Source: Actinobacteria bacterium UBA2272 (GTDB taxonomy: Bacteria > Actinomycetota > Coriobacteriia > Anaerosomatales > Anaerosomataceae). Taken from it: a DNA stretch of 64,000 nucleotides. Under the pieces are notes generated by a model. That model was not told the DNA's origin, searched no databases, and saw only the letters and a program-made list of their open reading frames with translations. The position numbers were made by a program, and so were the translations under genes. Shown here one piece after another: positions 7,398 through 16,133 of this stretch; the stretch's first letter is position 1, and the number at the start of each line of letters is the position of its first letter. Location of the stretch: positions 124,001 to 188,000 of the forward strand of contig DDXA01000001.1 of the NCBI GenBank assembly GCA_002347725.1, written 5' to 3'.

Positions 7398-8867
7398 GTG
7401 GCGCACGAGGCGAGCCCCGGCCGGGTCTCCGGCATGCTGACGGATCTCTACCAGATCACCATGGCGTCGGCCTACTGGCGCGCCGGACTGGTCGGGACCG
7501 ACGCGTGCTTCCATCTCTACTTCCGCGACCAGCCGTTCAACGGCGGTTTCACTGTGGCGGCGGGTCTGGCCGATGCGCTTCACTACCTCCGGAACCTGCG
7601 CTTCTCGGCCGAGGACGCGGCCTATCTCGCAACGCTATCCGGCCGCGACGGCAGACCACTGTTCGCTCCCGACTTCCTGGAGCGGCTGATGGATCTGCGC
7701 TTCACCGGAGACGTGCTCGCGGTGCCCGAGGGAACGGTCGTGTTCCCGAACGAGCCGCTCCTGCGGGTGACCGGCCCCATCGATGAGTGTCAGCTCGTGG
7801 AGACCGCGCTGCTCAACATCGTGAACTTCCAGACACTTGTCGCCACGAAGGCCGCGCGCGTGCGTCTTGCCGCCGAGGGTGACCCGGTGATCGAGTTCGG
7901 CCTGCGGCGCGCACAAGGACCCGACGGCGCCATCTCGGCAAGCCGGGCTGCATTCGTCGGTGGATGCGTGGCCACCTCCAACGTGCTGGCCGGTGCGCGG
8001 CATGGCATCCCTATCGGTGGCACCCATGCGCACAGCTGGGTGATGGCGTTCGAGAGCGAACTCGAGTCCTTCCTCGCGTACGCCGATGCGATGCCCAACA
8101 ACGCGGTGCTTCTCGTCGACACCTACGACACCCTCGAGGGCGTGCGCAACGCGATCGTCGCGGGCAACCGGCTCCGTGAGGCGGGCCAGGACCTCATCGG
8201 CATCAGGATCGACTCGGGAGACCTCGCGTGGCTGTCGGTGCGCGCGCGGGAGATGCTCGACACGGCCGGCTTCACGGAGGCCCGGATCTACGCATCCAAC
8301 GAGCTGGACGAGTACACGATCGGGAGCCTGAAGGAGCAGGGCGCCGCGATCGACGTCTGGGGCGTGGGGACCAAGCTCGTGACAGCGTACGACCAGCCCG
8401 CGCTCGGCGGCGTCTATAAGCTCTCGGCCATCCGGCGGCCCGGAGGGGCGTGGGAGCCGCGGGTCAAGGTATCCGAGCAGGCCGCCAAGGTGACGACTCC
8501 CGGACTGCTGCGCGTGCGCCGCTTCTCCGATGCCGACGGGCACTTCTCGGGCGACATGATCTACGACGAGCTCGCCGGGCCGACGGAGCAGTGCGTCATG
8601 GTCGATCCTGCCGATGCGACACGCCGAACGTCGTACTGTGGCTCCGACAGGGCCGAGGAGCTGCTCGTGCCGGTGATGACTGCGGGCCGGGTCGTCTACG
8701 ACACGCCGCCGCTCGAGGACAGCCGGGCGCTCGCTATCTCGCAGCTGGAGCGGCTCGACCCGAGCCACCGGCGCTTCCTGAACCCGCATGTGTACAAGGT
8801 CGGTGTCGAGCTGGGACTCTACGAGCGCAAGACGGCGCTCATACTGGCTGCCCGCCGGCCCGGCTGA
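7398..8867 (+). CDS. pncB: nicotinate phosphoribosyltransferase
   Basis: The 489-residue enzyme makes nicotinate mononucleotide from nicotinate, PRPP and ATP in the Preiss-Handler NAD salvage route. Seen are the N-terminal MLTDLYQITMASAYW block, EFGLRRAQG, the conserved GGTHAHSW segment near residue 210 (site of the phosphorylated histidine in the family) and RIDSGDLAWLS. I chose GTG 7398 because GAAGGGAG precedes it; GTG 7377, in the same frame, would be a leaderless start and adds 7 residues. pncA follows 24 bases downstream, so nicotinamide deamidation and nicotinate rescue are coupled. Confidence 0.93.
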   Translation: MAHEASPGRVSGMLTDLYQITMASAYWRAGLVGTDACFHLYFRDQPFNGGFTVAAGLADALHYLRNLRFSAEDAAYLATLSGRDGRPLFAPDFLERLMDLRFTGDVLAVPEGTVVFPNEPLLRVTGPIDECQLVETALLNIVNFQTLVATKAARVRLAAEGDPVIEFGLRRAQGPDGAISASRAAFVGGCVATSNVLAGARHGIPIGGTHAHSWVMAFESELESFLAYADAMPNNAVLLVDTYDTLEGVRNAIVAGNRLREAGQDLIGIRIDSGDLAWLSVRAREMLDTAGFTEARIYASNELDEYTIGSLKEQGAAIDVWGVGTKLVTAYDQPALGGVYKLSAIRRPGGAWEPRVKVSEQAAKVTTPGLLRVRRFSDADGHFSGDMIYDELAGPTEQCVMVDPADATRRTSYCGSDRAEELLVPVMTAGRVVYDTPPLEDSRALAISQLERLDPSHRRFLNPHVYKVGVELGLYERKTALILAARRPG

Positions 8868-8891
8868 GGCGATCGAGGAGGGCGAGGGGCC

Positions 8892-9506
8892 ATGCGTGCT
8901 CTGATCATGGTGGACATCCAGAACGACTTCATGCCGTTTGGGGCGCTGCCGGTTCCCGAGGGTGATGCCGTCGTTGCCGTCGCCAACGCCCTCGCGCCGA
9001 GGTTCGCACTCGTGGTGGCCACGCAGGACTGGCATCCGGCCGATCACGGCAGCTTCGCTTCGGCACATCCGGGACGAGCACCCGGCGAGATGATCGACCT
9101 CGGCGGTATCGACCAGGTGCTCTGGCCCGACCACTGCGTGCAGAACGGACCCGGCGCGTCACTACACTCCGGACTCGATGTCGGGAGTGTCGACCATGTG
9201 CTGCGCAAGGGCACCGACCCCGAGATCGACTCGTACAGTGCGTTTTTCGACAACGGTCACAGGAAGGACACCGGCCTGGCCGAGTACTGTCGGACCCACG
9301 GTGTCGACGAACTCGTGGTCTGCGGGCTGGCGACCGACTACTGCGTGAAGTACACCGTGCTCGATGCGATCGGGCTCGGATTCGGCGTGACCGTTATCGA
9401 GGACGGGTGCCGTGCGGTGGACCTGGCCGAAGGCGACGGCGCGCGTGCCTTGGACGAGATGCGGGCGGCCGGGGCGCATGTGGTCGCGTCCGGCGGGTTC
9501 GTGTGA
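8892..9506 (+). CDS. pncA: nicotinamidase
   Basis: The 204-residue isochorismatase-fold hydrolase turns nicotinamide into nicotinate, the substrate of the preceding pncB product. The catalytic triad can be placed as D8 (MVDIQNDF), K106 (LRKGTDP) and C151 (GLATDYCVKY). The metal site is in TQDWHPADHGSF (D46, H48). It starts at ATG 8892 after a GAGGAGGGCGAGGGG ribosome region. The flavin reductase gene follows 19 bases later. Confidence 0.94.
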   Translation: MRALIMVDIQNDFMPFGALPVPEGDAVVAVANALAPRFALVVATQDWHPADHGSFASAHPGRAPGEMIDLGGIDQVLWPDHCVQNGPGASLHSGLDVGSVDHVLRKGTDPEIDSYSAFFDNGHRKDTGLAEYCRTHGVDELVVCGLATDYCVKYTVLDAIGLGFGVTVIEDGCRAVDLAEGDGARALDEMRAAGAHVVASGGFV

Positions 9507-9525
9507 CCGGCGAGGAGGTAGGGCG

Positions 9526-10107
9526 ATGAAGGTCGTGGCGTTCTCGGGCAGTGCACGCAAAGGTGGCAACACCTCGCTGCTGCTGCGCCGTGTGCTCGAC
9601 GTGCTCGAAGCCGAAGGGGTGGAGACGGAGCTCGTGGAGCTCGCGGGCAGTCGCGCGGAGGGCTGCACTGTGTGTCTGAAGTGCCGCGAGGCGCGCGATC
9701 GCCGGTGTCACGGACGCCGGGACATCATCAACACCTGCATCGAGAAGATGGACGCCGCCGACGGGATCATCATCGGCTCGCCGGTGTACTTCGCTGACGT
9801 GACGCCCGAGACGAAGGCGCTCATCGATCGCGCCGGCTACGTCTCGAGGGCGAACCGCGGCATGCTGGCGCGCAAGGCGGGAGCGGCCGTCGTTGCGGTG
9901 CGCAGGGCGGGCGCGATGCACGCGCTCGACTCGATCGGCCACTTCTTCGGCATCACCGAGATGGTGACCGTCGGGTCGAGCTACTGGAACGTCGGCATCG
10001 GTGGGCCGTCGGGCGCCGTGGCCGATGACGACGAGGGCATGGCGACGATGGAGACGCTCGGCCGCAACATGGCGTGGCTGCTGCGGCAGACGGCGCACGC
10101 GCGATAG
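9526..10107 (+). CDS. flavodoxin-fold NAD(P)H-dependent FMN reductase (iron-sulfur flavoprotein-like)
   Basis: This encodes 193 residues from ATG 9526 with GGAGG upstream. The N-terminal FSGSARKGGNTSLLLRRVLD is the FMN phosphate loop, and GSPVYFADVTPETKALIDRAG is the flavin-contacting segment of the NADPH-dependent FMN reductase family. It also contains a cysteine run (C48, C51, C54, then C66, C75) in GCTVCLKC...CHGRRDIINTC, a spacing reminiscent of the compact cluster motif of iron-sulfur flavoproteins from anaerobes; that part is inference. It is likely an electron-transfer or oxygen-detoxifying reductase. It follows the NAD salvage genes and may share their transcript. Confidence 0.8.
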   Translation: MKVVAFSGSARKGGNTSLLLRRVLDVLEAEGVETELVELAGSRAEGCTVCLKCREARDRRCHGRRDIINTCIEKMDAADGIIIGSPVYFADVTPETKALIDRAGYVSRANRGMLARKAGAAVVAVRRAGAMHALDSIGHFFGITEMVTVGSSYWNVGIGGPSGAVADDDEGMATMETLGRNMAWLLRQTAHAR

Positions 10108-10258
10108 CCGGCCCGCCCGTCGGGCGTCCGTGGCGCGTGTCACCCGCGCGAACCGCGCACGCTCGGGTGTGGGCCGCCTGTCGGTTCGCGCTCAAGCGGG
10201 GGTGAGAGTATCCGATAGTGACGTGTAGGACGTGAGTCCTGTCAACCGGAGGTGCCGA

Positions 10259-10846
10259 ATGAAACGCACGGTGAGCATCGCACTCGTTCTCACGCTCGTG
10301 TTCGCACTCGCATTGCCCTCACTCGCACTGGCGAAGAAGGGTGGCGTGCCGGCGAGCCCCAACGGCAAGGGCAAGCCTGCCGCAGTCTCGGAGCCGGTGA
10401 CGGAGGCGGATGAGGGCACCTCGGCCGACGTCGAGCCGGAACGCGGGCGTGGCGCCAGCAAGGATGCGACTGCCAAGCGCGGCAACAGGCCGGAGAACCC
10501 TGGTGACGCGGTCAAGGAGCGCGACCGGGACCGGGATCGCGTGCAGAGCCAGGAGAGCTCGGGAACGCCCGAGCCGAAGCGCACGGGTATCGCAAACGCG
10601 CTCTCTCGCCTGGAGGCGAACCTCGAGCGCATGCAGACCGATCTGGACGCCGGCAGACGCTCCAACCTGCCTCCGGGGCTGCAGCGCGTGATCGCGAAGT
10701 TCATGTCGTGGCTCGGCATCGCACCCGATGACGGCGTCGTCGACGATGGTGACCCTGGTGACGGTTCGGTGGAGCCCACAGGTACGGTGGAGCCGACAGG
10801 CACCGTCGAACCGACCACGACCGTTGATCCGGACACCGTACCGTAG
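10259..10846 (+). CDS. secreted low-complexity protein, unknown function
   Basis: The 195-residue protein starts at ATG 10259 with CCGGAGG upstream. A clear signal peptide covers residues 1-24 (ending LALPSLALAKK). The body is charged and disordered in character, with an RDRDRDRV stretch. A helical segment of about 40 residues follows (ALSRLEANLERMQTDLDAG), then an acidic tail with the short repeat VEPTGTVEPTGTVEPTTTV. I do not recognise a family. The upstream 150 bases contain small hairpins but no promoter I can defend. Confidence 0.65.
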   Translation: MKRTVSIALVLTLVFALALPSLALAKKGGVPASPNGKGKPAAVSEPVTEADEGTSADVEPERGRGASKDATAKRGNRPENPGDAVKERDRDRDRVQSQESSGTPEPKRTGIANALSRLEANLERMQTDLDAGRRSNLPPGLQRVIAKFMSWLGIAPDDGVVDDGDPGDGSVEPTGTVEPTGTVEPTTTVDPDTVP

Positions 10847-10862
10847 CCGAGAGCGAGTCCAC

Positions 10863-10896
10863 CGAGGGCCGTCACCCGCACGGGTGGCGGCCCTCG
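10863..10896. terminator. bidirectional hairpin terminator between convergent genes
   Basis: CGAGGGCCG and CGGCCCTCG form perfect 9-bp arms, with further CACCC/GGGTG pairing inside. It lies between the end of the secreted-protein gene and the end of the convergent lysoplasmalogenase-like gene, and can serve both strands. Confidence 0.7.
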
Positions 10897-10902
10897 TCTG
10901 TC

Positions 10903-11556
10903 TCAGGTCACGGCGCTCGCGATCAGCAGCTGCGCCACGTAGTAGAGGGGGAGCCCCCAGACGCGGTCGAGAAGCGACCCGGTGACGAAGCGGCGCCGGG
11001 CCACCGCCAGGTCCGAGAGGTAGAACAGCGCCCCGCCCACGGCAGGAAGCAGGAGGTCCACTGCGTCGGTGCCCGTCATGAGTGCCTGCAGGCCGGCCGC
11101 GACCGCGCACGCGGCCATGAGGGAGACGAGTGCCACGTACCCGCGGACCGGGAGCCGCAGGCTGCCGCGCACGTGCGGGTCCAGGACGGTCCACGCGAGA
11201 TGTCCGATCGCGAGGAAGACGACGACCGGTGCGACCCACCACCACGAGACTCCCGTGCTGACGAACCAGCTCCCGTAGGCGACGTGCGCGAGCGCGAACG
11301 CGGCGATGCCGGCGATCGGGGCGCCTTCACGGCCACCGAGCAGCAGTACGTCGCCTACCGCCGAAAGCGCGAGCCCGGCGAACAGGAGCCAGGCCGTGCC
11401 GGTCGGCAGGGCCCATGCGGGCGCACCAAGCGCGGCAAGCAGGAAGCCAGCCGATGCCAACGGCTTGAACACCCGGTCGAGCCCGGCGTACCCGCGCCAC
11501 TCGGCGAGCAGCGTACCGGACACTCCCAGGGCGATCAGGACGATGCCGGGTATCAC
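10903..11556 (-). CDS. YhhN/TMEM86-family membrane protein (lysoplasmalogenase-like)
   Basis: The 217-residue protein is almost entirely hydrophobic, with about eight predicted helices. It carries the family blocks KPLASAGFLLAAL, LLFAGLALSAVGDVLLLG and the C-terminal LSDLAVARRRF ... LPLYYVAQLLIA. Animal TMEM86 proteins hydrolyse the vinyl-ether bond of lysoplasmalogen; the bacterial role is less certain, though anaerobes do make plasmalogens. The start is GTG 11556, overlapping the upstream phosphodiesterase stop as GTGA, with no strong ribosome site, so translation is probably coupled. Confidence 0.82.
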   Translation of the reverse strand: MIPGIVLIALGVSGTLLAEWRGYAGLDRVFKPLASAGFLLAALGAPAWALPTGTAWLLFAGLALSAVGDVLLLGGREGAPIAGIAAFALAHVAYGSWFVSTGVSWWWVAPVVVFLAIGHLAWTVLDPHVRGSLRLPVRGYVALVSLMAACAVAAGLQALMTGTDAVDLLLPAVGGALFYLSDLAVARRRFVTGSLLDRVWGLPLYYVAQLLIASAVT

Positions 11557-13298
11557 GGCGTGCGATTCCGGGTCTTTGGATGGAGCCGACCGATGGCCAA
11601 CGTGATGAATGGCCCCGCGACGGCTGCGGCGCCGAGTGCGGTCATCTGGATGAGGTCGAGGTCGTACTTGAACGCCTCCCGCATGTTCGGCAGGATCCAT
11701 GCGACTTCAGCGCCCCAGCGCCACAGGTAGCCGCCGACCTGCCCCAGCAAGACCGCCTGAGCGAGCAGCACGGTCGCGCCCCCGAGGGCGAGCCACTCGG
11801 CAGCGTACCCACTGTCCGGACCCCTGGGCTCGGGGCGGAGCGCGACATAGACGAGTCCTGCGACGACGCACGCAAGCAGGCCAGAGAGTGCCGCCTCGAG
11901 CATCCGCTGGTTGAAGAAGGCCTCGAGCATCGCCTCGTCGTTGAAGGCCGAAAGCGACCACTGCAGGCGGTGGAGGCCGAAGAAGAGCGCATTGTAGGCG
12001 GCGGCGTAGGCGGCTGTTCCGGCGAGCGCCGCCACGAGCGCACGCCACGACGTGATCCCGATGACCGCGAGCAGTACAGCGATCGCCGCATAGATACCGA
12101 GGCCCAGCGGCCTTCGAACGTCGCGCTCGTCGGCGAGGCGTGCCGAATCCGCATCGGCGCGGAGCTTCGCGAGATCCGCGGGGGCCGATATGGACTCGAC
12201 GCCCTTGAGGCCGTCGTCGCCGAGGACCTTCCTCACGTACGAGAGTGAGATGCCGGCGCCGCGAACGAACTCGGCATCCCGGGCGCTGCCGTTGGTGTCG
12301 GCGAGCACGGCATCGATCGCAGTCCCGGTGGCTTGCAGGGGGGCCTGCATGCCGGCGAGCACGGCGACGGTCGGCGCGATGTCGGCCAGTTGGGCCTCGG
12401 AGACACCCGGCTTCACGCCGGGGCCGGCGATGGCGGCGAACGTGCGGATGACTGGCTCCTCCCAGCCGCCATGGCCGCCAGTGTCGATGTGGCCGTGGTC
12501 GGGGAGCACGACGAAGACGGTCTCGCCGTCGTCGAGTCCCCCGATCAGGCGCGTGAGGTCGGCGTCCACCTTCGCCACCACCTCGGCGTACTCGGCCGAC
12601 GCGCCCCCGAAGCTATGACCGGCGTTGTCCACATCCGGAAGCAGAACGAACAGGAAGTCCGCTCCGCCAAGTCCCTCATCGAGAGCGAGCGCGTTATCGA
12701 CGACCTCGGCCGAGCGGTAGCCCTCGTAGTCCCACTCAATAAGGGCCGAGGCGGTGGCGACCTCGGATGCGCGGAACATGTCGTCGAGGTCCGCGGGTCC
12801 CGAGACCGCCACCGTGCGGCCGGAGCCCGCCGCTACATCGAGGAGAGTCTCCACGGCTACGGGCCCTTCGAACCAGTTGGTGGTGACGCCGCTGATCTGA
12901 GGAGGGGCGCCGCTCATGATGGTCGTCCAGGTGGGATAGGACAGGCTCGGCTGGGGCGCGGTGAGCCGGACATCGGCACCGCGCGCCCGGAGGCCGGAGA
13001 TGGACGCCATCGTTCGCGAGGCGTCGTCGCGAAGGCCGTCGATGAGCACGAGCACGGTGCGCCGAGGTGTCGCGCCGGGCACAGGCTCGGAGAGCGACGG
13101 ACGGACGCCGGAGAAGTCGGCGCCGGTCATCGACGTGTACGGACTCTCGTACGAGACGACCTGGTCCCACGAGTAGGAGGCGAGCAGGTACGAGCCGTAC
13201 GCGAGCGCCAGCGAGCAGACGAGGGCAAGCGCCGGCAGGACCCAGCGCAGGACGCGGCGCCACAGTGGGCGGCGCGGTGATACGGACGTCTCGTTCAT
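11553..13298 (-). CDS. membrane-anchored alkaline-phosphatase-superfamily phosphodiesterase
   Basis: This encodes 581 residues from ATG 13298 with GGAGG upstream. A membrane anchor lies near residues 17-37. An extracytoplasmic type I phosphodiesterase/nucleotide pyrophosphatase domain follows at about 75-370. Metal and nucleophile motifs are visible: VLIDGLRDDA, SYPTWTTIMSG with the catalytic threonine, LPDVDNAGHSFGG and PDHGHIDTGGHGG. The C-terminal third has about five membrane helices. The layout recalls PIG-N/LtaS-like enzymes that move head groups between lipids and glycans, but the substrate is unknown. It is coupled to the lysoplasmalogenase-like gene, which hints at lipid remodelling. 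Confidence 0.83.
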   Translation of the reverse strand: MNETSVSPRRPLWRRVLRWVLPALALVCSLALAYGSYLLASYSWDQVVSYESPYTSMTGADFSGVRPSLSEPVPGATPRRTVLVLIDGLRDDASRTMASISGLRARGADVRLTAPQPSLSYPTWTTIMSGAPPQISGVTTNWFEGPVAVETLLDVAAGSGRTVAVSGPADLDDMFRASEVATASALIEWDYEGYRSAEVVDNALALDEGLGGADFLFVLLPDVDNAGHSFGGASAEYAEVVAKVDADLTRLIGGLDDGETVFVVLPDHGHIDTGGHGGWEEPVIRTFAAIAGPGVKPGVSEAQLADIAPTVAVLAGMQAPLQATGTAIDAVLADTNGSARDAEFVRGAGISLSYVRKVLGDDGLKGVESISAPADLAKLRADADSARLADERDVRRPLGLGIYAAIAVLLAVIGITSWRALVAALAGTAAYAAAYNALFFGLHRLQWSLSAFNDEAMLEAFFNQRMLEAALSGLLACVVAGLVYVALRPEPRGPDSGYAAEWLALGGATVLLAQAVLLGQVGGYLWRWGAEVAWILPNMREAFKYDLDLIQMTALGAAAVAGPFITLAIGRLHPKTRNRTP

Positions 13299-13394
13299 GA
13301 TGACCTCCACGGGCTGCGGCGTGTGACTCAGTCTACGCACAATCTCCCAACCCCTCCACATCTTCGGTCGACAGGAACGGGGCCGAGTGGCACG

Positions 13395-13420
13395 ATACTG
13401 ACTGAACGTTCAGTCAGTAT
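13395..13420. promoter_or_regulatory. perfect 26-bp palindrome, TetR operator
   Basis: The two halves around the centre between 13407 and 13408 are fully complementary; the core is ACTGAACGTTCAGT. TGAACGTTCA-type palindromes are common operators of TetR proteins. It lies 32 bases before the tetR-like start and about 100 bases from the divergent phosphodiesterase, so it can control the TetR-MMPL operon and possibly the divergent genes. An alternative in-frame ATG at 13419 falls inside it, which supports the downstream start. Confidence 0.85.
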
Positions 13421-13451
13421 GCGGAGCCGAGGCGTGCGGGAGGTCGTTTCA

Positions 13452-14060
13452 ATGGCATCAGACGGCGCGACACCGAGCGCACGCGAGCGGATTCTCGCAG
13501 TCGCGGGCGCGTTGTTCGCCGACGGGGGCTTCGACGCGGTCTCGGTCGCGGACATCGCGTCCGCAGGCGGCATATCCACCGGACTCATCTACTACCACTT
13601 CAAGGACAAGCAGACACTGTACGAGACCGTCGTGCGCGAGAGTATCCATCTGTTCGAGGGCGTGGCGGTCGAAGCGCTCTCGGCCGACTCAGCGCCCGAG
13701 GTCCGGCTCCGCGAGTTCATCGCGGCCTACATGCGGCTGCTCGAGGGCCACGAGGCGCTCATGCGGCTGCTCATCCGGAGCATCTCGGACCCGCGCGGTC
13801 CGGCTCCGCGACACGTACTCATGAGGAGTTCGGCGATCGTAGACCGGGTGCAGGCCGTTATCGAGGAGGGGGTCGCGACGGGCGCCTTCCGCTCGCTCGA
13901 CGCTCACATGGCCGCAACGGCGCTCTTCGCGCTCATCAACACGCTGATGACCGCGCGGGTGCTCGATGCGCCGCTCGGGCAGCGCGCCGGCGGAGACATC
14001 GAGCAGCAGGCCGCGTTCATGACCGATCTGTTCCTGGGGGGTATCCAGTCGTGCTCGTGA
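13452..14060 (+). CDS. TetR-family transcriptional repressor
   Basis: The 202-residue protein starts MASDGATPSARERILAV at ATG 13452, with GGGAGG nine bases upstream. The N-terminal DNA-binding domain shows the family pattern ILAVAGALFADGGFDAVSVA, then IASAGGISTGLIYYHFKDK and TLYETV. The C-terminal domain is a helical ligand-binding/dimer region. It is encoded directly upstream of, and overlapping, an RND/MMPL transporter, the usual setting for a repressor of an efflux or lipid export system. Its operator is almost certainly the 26-bp palindrome upstream. Confidence 0.93.
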   Translation: MASDGATPSARERILAVAGALFADGGFDAVSVADIASAGGISTGLIYYHFKDKQTLYETVVRESIHLFEGVAVEALSADSAPEVRLREFIAAYMRLLEGHEALMRLLIRSISDPRGPAPRHVLMRSSAIVDRVQAVIEEGVATGAFRSLDAHMAATALFALINTLMTARVLDAPLGQRAGGDIEQQAAFMTDLFLGGIQSCS

Positions 14061-16132
14061 GATTCGCCCGCTTCGTCGTCAGGCGTCGGCGCGCCATCGT
14101 CGCCGTCTACGTGCTGCTCTTCCTCTTCGGCGTGTTCGGCATGCTCAACAGCCGGATCAACTACGACATGCTGTCGTACCTGCCGGGCGAACTCGACTCG
14201 GTCAAGGGCTTCTCGGTCGTCGACGAGCAGTTCGGGCTTGGCAACACGGCGCAGATCCTCATCTACGACGAGAGCGACGCGCGGGTGGAGGCGCTCGTCG
14301 TCGAGCTGCGGGAGATCGAGGGCGTGAAGGCGGTCAACTGGGCGAGCGACATGGGGCCGATCACCGAGCCCGTGGAGTTCCGCGACGAGGTCATCGCCGA
14401 GAACTACTACGCCGATGGCGTCACCATCGTGCAGGTGAGCTTCGACGAGAGCGGCAACACGCCGCTCGTGAAGGGCGCGGTAACCGAGATCAGGGACACC
14501 ATCGCCGGTCTCGACGCGTACCTGACCGGGGCGCAGCAGCTCGAACTCGAGGAGGTGATGGACCGCGACCAGGTACGGTTCGCGGTCGCCGCACTCATCC
14601 TCGTGACGGTGGTGCTGCTGCTCACGCTGCCGTCGATCATCGTACCGGTCGTGTTCGTGCTCGCGATCCTCGTGGCGGTGGTCCTGAACCTCGGCCTGTC
14701 GTACTACATCGGCCAGGAGGTCAGCTATATCACCGGCGTCATCGTCTTCGCGCTGCAGTTCGCCGTCACGATGGACTACGCGCTGTTCCTGTACCACCGC
14801 TTCGAGGAAGAGCGCGCACCGGGGGACGAGGAGGGGGCGATGGCGCGTGCCGTGGCCTCGACGTTCAAGTCGATCCTCGCTGCGGCCGTGACGACGATCG
14901 CCGGATTCCTCGCGCTCATGGTGATGAAGCTCGGCTTCGGCGTCGACATGGGCGTCACGCTCGCCCGGGGCGTGCTGATCACCTTGGTCGCGATAGTGAC
15001 GCTCCTGCCGGGCCTGCTGCTTTTCGCGCTGCCGCTCATCGATCGCATACGGCACCGCGTGCCCCGTTTCGACTTCTCTCGTCTTGGGCACTTCATCGCG
15101 CGCCACGCGGGCGCGGTCACGCTCGTCGGGGCGGTGCTGTTCGTGCCTGCGATCTGGGGCTACTCGCAGGTCACGCTCACCTACGACCTCAACAAGAGTC
15201 TGCCCGACGACTTGCCCTCGACGCTTGCCGCCGAACGCGTGGCCGACGCGTTCGGCCGCGCCGAGACCGTGTTCATCGTGCTCGAGGACAGCGGCACGAG
15301 CGTGGACCTCGAGCGGCTGTACGATCGGCTCGGCGAGGTCGACGGTGTCACGCGCGTCTTCGGCTACGGGTCGCTTGTGGACCCGCGGATCCCCGTCGAG
15401 TTCATCCCGGCTGAGGCCCGCGAGGCCTTCTACGCCGAGGGCTACACGTACGTCACGCTCGATGTGGCCTACGACATGAAAGACCCGGAGCTCTCGCCGA
15501 TGCTCGACGACATCCGTGCGGTGGCCGCCGCCGAGTGGCCGGGCGTGACCCACGTGACCGGTCAGCCGGTGCTGATGGACGACATGGAGCGTGTCTCCCA
15601 GGGCGATGCCGAGCGCATCAACCTCATCTCGATCGTCGCGATCTTTCTGATCGTGGCGATAGCGTTCAAGTCGATCACGCTGCCGGCCGTACTCCTTGCG
15701 GTCATCCAGCTCGCCATCCTGCTCAACCAGTCGTTCGAGGCGTTGTCCTCGGGAGACCTGATCTTCGTGGCGTCACTGGCGATCGGCGCTATCCAGCTTG
15801 GCGCCACGGTGGACTACGCGATCCTCATCACCACGCGCTACGAGGAAGAGCTCGCGCGCACGCGCGACCGCGTGGAGGCGATAACGGTGGCCGTGGGGGA
15901 GTCGAGCCAGTCCATCCTCGTCAGCGCCGCCACGATGTTCGCCGCTACGATCGCGCTCGCGGTGATGTCGAGTGTCGGCATCATCAGCTCGCTTACCATG
16001 CTCATCGCACGCGGCGCGATCGTGAGCTTCTTCGTCGTCATCGTGTTCCTGCCGGCCGTTCTCGTCGTCGGCCAGCCGCTATTCGAGAGAACCAGCCTCG
16101 GCTGGCCCCGCCATACCACGAAGGGTGAATGA
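14051..16132 (+). CDS. RND-superfamily MMPL-type transporter
   Basis: The 693-residue membrane protein starts at GTG 14051, overlapping the TetR gene by 10 bases, with GGGGGG upstream; a second GTG at 14057 is possible. It shows the two-fold RND layout: one N-terminal helix, a large extracytoplasmic loop (about 35-180), five helices, then a second loop (about 360-520) and five more helices. Family segments include TMDYALFLYHRFEEE and the repeat copy ATVDYAILITTRYEEEL; the aspartates in TMDY/TVDY are the proton-relay positions. MMPL proteins export lipids, glycolipids or drugs. The coiled-coil protein that follows is likely its partner. Confidence 0.92.
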   Translation: MLVRFARFVVRRRRAIVAVYVLLFLFGVFGMLNSRINYDMLSYLPGELDSVKGFSVVDEQFGLGNTAQILIYDESDARVEALVVELREIEGVKAVNWASDMGPITEPVEFRDEVIAENYYADGVTIVQVSFDESGNTPLVKGAVTEIRDTIAGLDAYLTGAQQLELEEVMDRDQVRFAVAALILVTVVLLLTLPSIIVPVVFVLAILVAVVLNLGLSYYIGQEVSYITGVIVFALQFAVTMDYALFLYHRFEEERAPGDEEGAMARAVASTFKSILAAAVTTIAGFLALMVMKLGFGVDMGVTLARGVLITLVAIVTLLPGLLLFALPLIDRIRHRVPRFDFSRLGHFIARHAGAVTLVGAVLFVPAIWGYSQVTLTYDLNKSLPDDLPSTLAAERVADAFGRAETVFIVLEDSGTSVDLERLYDRLGEVDGVTRVFGYGSLVDPRIPVEFIPAEAREAFYAEGYTYVTLDVAYDMKDPELSPMLDDIRAVAAAEWPGVTHVTGQPVLMDDMERVSQGDAERINLISIVAIFLIVAIAFKSITLPAVLLAVIQLAILLNQSFEALSSGDLIFVASLAIGAIQLGATVDYAILITTRYEEELARTRDRVEAITVAVGESSQSILVSAATMFAATIALAVMSSVGIISSLTMLIARGAIVSFFVVIVFLPAVLVVGQPLFERTSLGWPRHTTKGE

Positions 16133-16133
16133 C

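Noticed and set aside
7635..9134. 499-codon minus-strand frame across pncB and pncA
   Set aside because: Antisense to two enzymes with intact catalytic motifs; composition is that of a shadow frame.
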